Source: Opisthorchis felineus (lineage: Eukaryota > Platyhelminthes > Trematoda > Opisthorchiida > Opisthorchiidae). Taken from it: a stretch of DNA of 64,000 nucleotides. Of the stretch, positions 57,001 to 64,000 are shown in pieces. Numbering within the stretch: position 1 is the first letter of the stretch; every line of letters begins with the position of its first letter. A program made the position numbers and the translations under genes. The DNA is taken from the NCBI GenBank assembly GCA_004794785.1, contig SJOL01002321.1:64676-128675 (forward strand), given 5' to 3'. The notes beneath the pieces are model-generated. The model was not told the origin of the DNA, ran no database searches, and saw only the letters and a program-made list of their open reading frames with translations.

Positions 57001-60000
57001 ATGACTCACAATTCATATCATCTTTTAGACAGAATAAAGCCAAATGAGGGCATCATACGGATGCATTTTAGACTCGGTTTATTAGCAGTACTGACAACTA
57101 GTCTACCCGAAGCGGGTGACATTGGGTTCAAGTGCTGGGCTGTTTCCATTTCTACAAATCCCGGCCTATTGCTCTAGATGTTATTTAATGCTCAGTCTAC
57201 CAAAACGGACCATCTAGTATAGAACAAGCTGAGTAATGGTTACCACTAGCAGCCCATATGGCTAATGAACAGTGCAAGCCACCAGAAGTTTTGCATGGTT
57301 GTGCTCACCGCCTAAACTGCATGGACCACAATTCATTCCTCGATGCGGTTGTCCGTTGTTGTCATCATCGCCAAACCACTTTGCGTACTTTGTATTAGCT
57401 TGTACTGACGTGTTTTGGGTTGCTTTAATGTATTCTATCATTATATTTATGTAACCATTCACAAATGAGCCGAAACAACACTGGCCAGAGTTCCAAGCCT
57501 AGAGGTGACTGTGACTTGTTGTAAAGACATAACTGAATGACGGCTAGCACTAGCTGGCTATGTGCATGCCTAGGATGTCTCGAGTTGCGTGAGTCACCAA
57601 ACGACCCCCTGCATGCGCTCCGGTTAACTTGCTCAGTGTTACCAAACTGGATTGACAACTATGAACTATCAGGTGAGCATGTAGAACCACCCCCCTGTAC
57701 ATCCTCTTGTTGTGCTCCCTCGGGTTAATACTGGGTACAGGGCATTCAGGTGGACGCACCACTGCTCCGACGCCTTCAGATTAGGAATAGCTTCAAACCA
57801 TTTAGTTTTGTCCGATTGATCGCAATTGAGGTCAGCAGCAAACCTCACATTTTATCTTTCACAACGCCAGAGAGGAAATGGCACCGAAGCCTGGACTTGT
57901 GGATTGAGAACCTCGGTTCAGTCCTTAATGTTTGTCAAGAAATCGGACCTTATTGTGACGACGGTTTGGGCATTTTCATGACCAACTGTGCTTCCACGAG
58001 TTGTCCGCTTGACACTCGTAATTTCTCATACGAGGTTGGTTAGGGAACAAAGGTTAGACTGACCATCTAAGTGAGGGCTGGAGAATGTGGTGACACATCC
58101 CCCAAAAGCTGTATCACTTTGGCAGTCCCACGCCAAACACCGTCAGGCTTTTGCAGCTGGAGATGGCGCAGTGGCTTAAAGCGCGAATTTATTGACAGAA
58201 AGGTCCGTGGTTCGAACTCGACTTCTGTATCTCAACTGCTCCTAAGCTTCGGCAACCTGGCTTGGTGCTTCCTTCGGGTGGCATGGCAGCTAGGCACCGG
58301 AAGGGTGTTACAGCCGAACGATTATTACGGTTAAGCTTTTGGGCCGAAAGACTCCAACTGCGGGCTCTAATCAACCTCATCTCCAGCTTTATGCGCCCTT
58401 GCAGTAGACCATCGCACATACAAGCATGAATTGAACAGATAACATGTCACAACGTGAGTCAACCGGTTCGTCTTACTTGCTGCATACAGTAAAATGGGTA
58501 AGCGAGAATACGCTAATGGGCGATACCGTTCACCTTTCCTCAATATCATCCCTTAGCCTGCTAGTCCGTCTAACGACCACTCTTCCGTAGATTCCAGCCA
58601 TGGACACCGCTCACATAGTCTGTTCCTGACTTCACTGTCCTGTTTTATCGCAAACCACAGGCGTGTGAACTCTGAAGCAAATCGTCTAAGAATCTGCTTC
58701 GGTGCGCTCTCCACGGACACTTGTCGTGTTTTCGAATTCCGGATCCAACTAGGCAATCCAGCTTATGGCTTCGCTATCTAGACGCTACTGCCTACTAACT
58801 TCTGCATCCTCTGCGGTGGGCAACACCTGCATTGGCATAGTTCTTAGCCTTCGAGCTGAGGCTTCCACGATCAACTTAATCTCTATCAATAAACGTCCTG
58901 CTGTTCGTTCGCCAACAGGCATAAGGACGCGGGACAGCCGAAATTACATCCATTCTTTACTTGTAGATTCCGCATACACATCAGGCAACTATACCTTAGC
59001 TTTCCTCGCCTATTTTCTGCGTGAAGGTGAACCGGCTTCCTGGATGTCCCGCAGGTGCAATAAATGCACAAGTGCGGCAGTTGGCAGCAAGGCTCTAACA
59101 CGTCGATCCAGCTTTTTTCAGTGGCATGGGATGCAGATATTCCAAAGACCCGGCAGACTAAGGTAAAAAACTGCTCAGCCTATAACACCCTTTCGATGCC
59201 CAGCTGCCATACCACCCAAAGGAGGCACGAGGCCTGAGTCACTGCCAGGTTGCCCAAGCGCAGACAGGAGTCGAGATGCAGAGGTCGGGTTCGAACCCAG
59301 TCAGTAAATTGGCGCTGAAAATTCGCTGAACCATCTCGCCCCCCCCCCTCCCCAGACTAAAGTACGTCAGCTTTACTCCGGATAGGGGAGGGCGGATGTT
59401 GCATCTAAGGGCTTGGCCAGTCCCTGTACCACTACTGAGAAAGAACAGAACGAAATTTTGGATCGTGGTTGTGAATGAAAAAGATGTGCAACTCATAGTT
59501 GTGTGTGGGCGCCCATACCTAGTCAGAAGGACGGTAAGCGTCCTTACGTGATGCAAAGCAACGGCATAGAGCACATGCTGATCAGATATTTACTACCTAT
59601 CGGATGCTGGAACATCGCCTCCAATTCCCGAAGTTCGGTACATCCTACTTTAACTTCCAAACGACGACTAATTCAGTTTCGAGACCTTCCGTCGGACTGA
59701 CTTCAAAGCCGTTAGGCTTCATGGATCACCGGTATTTTGCTGTCAATGGTAACTGTACCATTTGAAGGGCTGATGAAAAAACGAGCTATCTGTTGGACTA
59801 TTATACGATTTCCGATACACGACAAACGCTATCAATAAAGCTTCTGAATCTTAAAACTGACTGAGTATGCAGAGACAACGCCGACGACATTGTCATCCTG
59901 ATCAATAGGACATCAGAGCCAAAGCACTCTGATCGATAGGAGGACTTCTCCAGCCGATTCGCTCAAACACCCGGGCTCCAACATCCCATCGAATAGCCAA

Positions 60001-62691
60001 CGGAACGAACATCTCAAGGTCTGCACAGAACACTAAAACTCTCTGAACCTTAGCCAAGGATTGTGAGAAGGTTTGAGTATACCATCCTGCAGACACTCGT
60101 AAAGACGCATGCCTACGGGACCGGATTCCTCCGAGTTGTCGAATTTGGAAAGCAGGGTGATGTCGAGGGACGCTACCACGATACCCCTCAATTTTTGGGT
60201 GCGAATCAATCCCGTATTCATTAGTAACCGAATCTCATGTGAAGCCAGTAGCGAAGTGACTGGGAATGTAATATCGCCCCATGAAGGCGTTGCTACAATG
60301 ACCCGTATTTCTGCCGTTAGTTATGTCAAGTGCCTTGTTAAAAGTGCAGCCAAAAACTGTGATGCTGGAAGACAGCTGACAACTTATTATTGTCCTACTT
60401 CCAAATTTATCGCCAGCGATCCCATTTAGAGGGTTGAAGTGGATAACCACGTGAAGTTCCTATAATTTTAGTCGTCCTAATCGGATGCCAGTGATACTCT
60501 CGCAGGGCGATAAGCCACGTGTTTGAAGTACTTCAACCAGACTAAAGCAGCTAATCTCGGTATTTGCATCTGACAACCAACTGTATGCGAATCAGTGGAG
60601 GATTTTTGACGATGCAAGGAATGATAAACAATGAGTAAATGTCTCAAAACTATTGGGAAGGTGAAGTCCAAGGTAGTACCGAAGGAAAGCACCAGTTTCA
60701 AGAGATCTGCATGCGCACGAAGATCAGCGTGTGTGCAGAAGGACAACAAAGCACGTTTTCGCTTCCTACGTGAGGTATGAAAACAATCTCGTGACGTCAT
60801 GTAAGGTACCTTTCAGGCAGGCGGATTTCAATCCGTCCCCAGGCGTCCACCTAGCAGACGGCTGAAAACTGCCCTCGCCTTAGTCACCCGAAACGATTAA
60901 TAAAACTGCTTTCTCTAACGATGGATGCCTTACATGTCAACATTTTGCAAGCAATGTAAGCTCACCAACAAATTAGAGTGCGGCAGATGAGGTAGAAGCA
61001 GAACTCTACCTGGATGCCAAGCCGACTAACCAGGCAGGCCCGAGTCAAATCTCAGCTGTTCACTCTCCCAAAGCTAGTGAGCTCGGATGGGATACATCTT
61101 CAAAACGCAGTTACGCATTGGGTCGGGGACACTCTGGTTTTTCACACAGGTAACGTATTCAAGTCCATCTACTTGACTTCTTAGCTCACTCCGCCGTAGT
61201 GCGCAGAATGGACGGAGCGCGTTGTCTGACATTTTGTCAAATGTGAACATTAGATGTAAGGTTGGTGACAAAGACATTTCATGGCGTCCCTGTGCAGCCT
61301 AGAATCGACTGTCTGGATGCATTAAAAAGTAGGTAACTGACACGTTATTTGCAGGTAGAGAATCAGACAGCAACCCTCACTTTACGGCAGCAAAGAGTGA
61401 GCGTTCTACACTACTGTGTTGCCTTAGGTTAGAGACACTCGACGCGGAATCGCAGACGGCGAGTCTGTCAACCAAGTGGCGCTTCTGTCCAGTGATATCC
61501 CACTCTCTGGTTTCACACCCTATAACCAAGTGTCAGCGCATTTCTTTCTTGACGCTTCCCGTTTGTGCAAGGGTCAGTGGCTCACACTAAATTCCGAAGC
61601 GGCACTTCATTACCTGCTAGATCATTCATTACAACTCCTAGTTGCGTTTAGATGTGAAATATGCAGGCGGTGGATACCGCACTGTGCAACCAGCGCAGCA
61701 AACGTGACGTCAAAGCGGGATGGGCGCTGCCACTTTATCTTCCAATATCCATTCAAAAATGAGAAAAAGTACAAACCTTATGAATACTAGGCTCTGGCTA
61801 CGGACAAGTCGACTACTCCGCGCCCGTTAATTTTGAAATTTGAATTATTGTGTTGCTTAGCTGTGAGAAATATTCTCACCCCCATGCACGTACAATTAAT
61901 GCCGATGATATTAAGCCGCCCGAGTTTCTACAGTTCGCTACGCAAACTCATATGGAACTAAAAATAAGCCAGCAGCTTTATAGGAACTCGAAATACCTCA
62001 TACGGGGAGAGCCAGAAACCGAACGACCAGACAGACTACCAGTCCTGGATGACGAGCCAGTGAAAGATCGACTACGTGAGTTGCTGTATCGGTGTCGTCC
62101 AGCATTTCCACCGCCCGCGCCGTCAGACGAAGAAGATCCTGCACGCATGCGACGCTCACCCTCAAAAAAGCCATTAGGAGAATTTCCCATTCCTCGACGA
62201 TCGTTTGCACGAAAATTTCCACGGAAGCCCTGACGTTGAAAAGAACGTCCTCCGCTTTGGCGTTGTTCTTCGAACACTGCACGAATCGTACAGAGAGGTA
62301 ACAGGACTTACTTTTAGCTCTAGCTTTTTTCAGGTCTTTGAACCACGATAATTCCACGGGGAAACCCATAAGGTGTTTGTTGTTGTACCTGACACGGATT
62401 AAATGGGGAACAGGCGTACTTTGCGAGGATTTCTTTCGCTAAATCATGCGATTTAAATCGAATAGCCACTGACAGGCGTTTCTTGTCCTCTGATGTCGAG
62501 AAGAAGTCGACAGAACACTTGGAATTGGTTTCTTCGGAAAAGAAATCCCTGAAAGGGTTAACACGGCATATCGAACCTTACTTAACCTTCGTCACATCTG
62601 TTGCACCTGGTAAACCTCTTATGAAGAGCGTATGCCTGCTGGGAGCAACATTACGGGGGTTCACACGATCGAACTGCTGACGCCGAAACAT
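53655..62691 (-). CDS. RRM-domain RNA-binding protein with Arg/Ser/Gly-rich tail
   Basis: Six exons: 62691-62582, 62548-62312, 62276-61997, 56785-56493, 55674-55293 and 54027-53655. All join in phase to one stop, apart from a single extra base in exon 2. The product would have about 557 residues. Residues 20-108 fold like an RRM: HTLFIRGLP (strand 1), a helix, SVDFFST, RLSVAIRF (strand 3, where the usual aromatic RNP1 residues are missing), a second helix and GIIVVQRP. The tail is disordered, with GGRSFQRQGFRG-type RG repeats, serine/arginine runs (SYRSMSRSSSSSRSS) and basic clusters (PRRKRR, PKRKRQKR, PSKRRRG) that look like nuclear localisation signals. A role in nuclear RNA processing is inferred. 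I cannot name the orthologue. Confidence 0.8.
55293..55674 (-). CDS. RRM gene exon 5
   Basis: Acceptor CTGTTTTTTTTACCTCAG, donor TTTAAG|GTATTT, 382 bases, phase 1 in and phase 2 out. It encodes two strong basic clusters (LPRRKRRNS and LPKRKRQKR) within serine-rich sequence. Confidence 0.8.
56493..56785 (-). CDS. RRM gene exon 4
   Basis: Acceptor TTTTGACATTCTCAG, donor ATATCAG|GTAAGG, 293 bases, phase 2 in and phase 1 out. It carries the RS-like run SYRSMSRSSSSSRSS and many Arg/Gln/Asn residues. Confidence 0.8.
58159..58330 (+). repeat. tRNA-derived SINE (plus copy)
   Basis: The head has box A (TGGCGCAGTGG, 58164-58174) and box B (GGTTCGAACTC, 58209-58219) at tRNA-like spacing. A body with CGGGTGGCATGGCAGCTAGG and AAGGGTGTTACAGCCG follows. 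The frame across it (DRKVRGSNSTS) is a peptide seen in mispredicted fluke genes. It lies in intron 3 of the RRM gene, antisense to it. Confidence 0.75.
59175..59342 (-). repeat. tRNA-derived SINE (minus copy)
   Basis: The minus strand has box A-like GAGATGGTTCAGCG (59324-59337), box B GGGTTCGAACC (59288-59298) and the same body (GGTGGTATGGCAGCTGGGCA, AAAGGGTGTTATAGGC). It is in sense orientation to the RRM gene and inverted relative to the copy at 58159. The C11 run beside it (59341 region) is low complexity. Confidence 0.75.
59700..60430 (+). pseudogene. possible decayed reverse transcriptase fragment
   Basis: The plus strand reads NADDIVILINRTSEP around 59876, close to the Y-A-D-D-I-V-L active-site block of RTE-like reverse transcriptases, and a stop-broken frame follows. 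The frame 60109-60429 does not match a thumb domain that I recognise. The call rests on one motif. Confidence 0.3.
60431..61996. other. intron 3 of the RRM gene; nothing else recognised
   Basis: Short open frames only. I see no further SINE boxes or RT blocks. Confidence 0.4.
61997..62276 (-). CDS. RRM gene exon 3
   Basis: Acceptor GTACGATTCGTGCAG after a 35-base intron, donor ATGAG|GTATTT, 280 bases, phase 1 in and phase 2 out. It encodes the RG-rich start of the tail (SFQRQGFRGNFRANDRRG) and serine/arginine runs. Confidence 0.82.
62312..62548 (-). CDS. RRM gene exon 2 (main body of the RRM), with a one-base frameshift
   Basis: Acceptor GTTAACCCTTTCAG, donor CTAAAA|GTAAGT, 237 bases. It encodes RRM strands 2-4. 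The frame entering from exon 1 runs to VVQRPEKS and a TAG. The frame needed by exon 3 is the next one along. Removing one base from the A6 run (62325-62330) restores a single frame through the exon. That fits a sequencing or assembly error, a recent mutation, or an unusual splice. Confidence 0.78.
62582..62691 (-). CDS. RRM gene exon 1 (start codon)
   Basis: The ATG at 62691-62689 begins MFRRQQFDRVNPRN, followed by the first RRM strand HTLFIRGLP. It ends in phase 2 at GTAAGG, giving a 33-base intron. An overlapping frame upstream (62887-62651, starting MNPNDAHWK) is not in frame and is treated as leader sequence. A longer N-terminus through another small intron cannot be excluded. Confidence 0.72.
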
Positions 62692-63369
62692 CGCGAGAAA
62701 ATGGCGGTGCAAGTTCAAACCAGCCCAGGTAAACAAATGGACCTAGGACGTCCCGGAAAAGCTCAGACACATAGTTACTCGGTCGAACATTGATGGTAAT
62801 TACATGGTGATTGAGCAGCTTTTCGCCCATCTTCCTACGAGCACTCTGACGTGCTGCGTGTTTCCAATGAGCATCATTTGGATTCATTAACTATTCGCTT
62901 TTCGAGGTAAAGGTCTAGCCAATATCATCGTGTAGAAAGAAAAATCTGCGGCAAGCAGTAGCGGTTTTCCGTGTATATGTTTAAAATAAAGCGTTCTGCG
63001 ATCTACCTTCCCTTTTTCGAGATTTTTTTGAATTTATTTCCTTCCTAATTTTTGTCCCGCATTTCATTTTTAAAGATGCCAAGAAGCAAACCAAAATTGA
63101 TTCCGCCGAGGATTTTAAGAAGAATTATTCTATTCCTATTGCAAGCTTCGGTGATACGTTTCTCATAGCAGGTTGTTTATGTGGGCGAACTGCCAAGGTC
63201 CCCTGACACCGCCGATTAACAGCTAATCACCAGCTTGCCAATCATGGCATTTTTTAACGGTCCCCGGTGTTTTCATGGATTCACGGATTGACACACAGGA
63301 TCGAGGCTTTCGCTCAATTTTCCCGGGTTGGTTTTGTTCTTGTCGTTCAGCGGCTGCCATTTACCTAAA
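62692..63369. other. upstream region of the RRM gene, no element identified
   Basis: It should contain the promoter and leader of the RRM gene. I see no clear TATA box or initiator. 63030-63080 is T-rich. Confidence 0.35.
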
Positions 63370-63800
63370 GAGCACGAGCGGAAAAGGGGGTCGCGGGGTA
63401 GTAAGCTTGCCAGTGCGAGGACTCGCATAAAAAAGCGCCTAATTGTGCTTTGAACTGAGTACTAGATGGAAGGCGGACAACCGTCAGAGGAAGACTATCC
63501 CACGCACCAAATGCCCGGAATGAGAAAAAATTTTGCCCAATAAAATTGTGCGTCCTGAGTTTGAAATTCTTCTCACCATGTCCCCACTGTGTGTTAGCTG
63601 GGTCAACAGTGAAATACCTGCTGGCCAAACGTTGTTCAAACAGACCATGAGTAAGTATTAGGTATCCTCGGAGGCGACGGTACTCCAGGGGAGAGAGGAA
63701 ATAACTTTTACATACTTTCCAATGTAAATTCCCATAGGCGGAAGCTTGAATTTCGTTGGGATCTGTTATACTCGTCGGACGTGACAAATCAGCTGAATTG
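63370..63800 (-). mobile_element. CR1-like non-LTR retrotransposon, RT C-terminus
   Basis: The minus frame 63365-63787 ends with the typical CR1/Jockey-type tail: [55 protein letters not shown] and [10 protein letters not shown], then SSTQFKAQL. This segment is open (over 120 codons). The part upstream of about 63720 is frame-broken, and no RT core is present in the window. It is a 5'-truncated insertion. Confidence 0.78.
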
Positions 63801-64000
63801 GCTCACAGAAGTTCGGCACACCACTCTATTTTGGGTAGCTTGCCATGCAGCGAACACGATACCTGAAGACAACTTGATACATTAGGCGACTACGCACCTA
63901 TGTGAATGGTCTTCACTCTCAGGTTTGCGCAACTATTCGGGGGGTAATACAGCATTTTCGGACTATCGTCATATGAAATGTAGACATCCTGGTTAGATGT

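Noticed and set aside
58071..58334. Plus frame DRKVRGSNSTS as a gene
   Set aside because: It is a read-through of the tRNA-derived SINE.
61850..62233. 127-codon plus frame rich in Pro/Arg
   Set aside because: It is the antisense shadow of RRM exon 3.
62651..62887. Minus frame starting MNPNDAHWK as the true N-terminus of the RRM protein
   Set aside because: It is in a different frame from exon 1 and would need an extra small intron with poor sites. It is kept only as a possibility.
1..64000. CRISPR arrays, bacterial operons, rRNA and functional tRNA genes
   Set aside because: No regular spaced repeats, ribosomal RNA signatures or foldable tRNA cloverleaf were seen. The box A and box B hits belong to SINEs.

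Overview
This is eukaryotic DNA, most likely from a parasitic flatworm (trematode) and probably an opisthorchiid liver fluke. The coding sequence is split by introns, including very short GT-AG introns of about 28-37 bases next to introns of several kb. The dispersed repeats are the RTE, CR1-like, Penelope-like and Ty3/gypsy remnants, tRNA-derived SINEs and hammerhead-carrying SINEs seen in trematodes. The family assignment rests on remembered resemblance of repeat translations, not on a search. There is no operon structure, CRISPR array or bacterial gene.

Left part (1-20.5 kb): sparse. A 3' coding remnant touches the left edge (1-110). A possible three-exon 3' gene end lies at 1774-2198. Several isolated open exon-like segments carry good splice signals but have no recognisable family.

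Centre (20.5-43.1 kb): a plus-strand gene for a probable single-pass membrane protein. It has a clear transmembrane exon (21312-21425), phase-compatible neighbours on both sides, a 30-base micro-exon (36485-36514) and a terminal exon (42928-43019), followed by AATAAA signals at about 43152. Inside its span lie a decayed Ty3/gypsy pol (24060-26660), a foldback element (26837-27180), an RTE fragment (29182-30391), a TACA microsatellite (32427-32578), a SINE with a near-intact hammerhead ribozyme (35490-35660) and a Penelope-like remnant (38920-40400). A signal-peptide exon at 34192-34381 is phase-compatible with the same downstream exons, so the tail could belong to a separate shorter gene.

Right part (43-64 kb): more repeat copies and a second RTE remnant (46960-48640), then two minus-strand genes. 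One (about 49690-52755) is an unrecognised, helix-rich intracellular protein with a 37-base intron. The other (53655-62691) is the best gene in the window: six exons encode a protein of about 557 residues with an N-terminal RRM-like domain and a long Arg/Ser/Gly-rich basic tail, so a nuclear RNA-binding role is likely. Its phases close perfectly except for one extra base in an A6 run of exon 2. Its 5.2-kb third intron holds two SINEs in opposite orientation. A CR1-like reverse transcriptase C-terminus lies at the right edge.

Intron-rich gene models built by eye are provisional. RNA-seq and protein-database searches would decide most of the lower-confidence entries.
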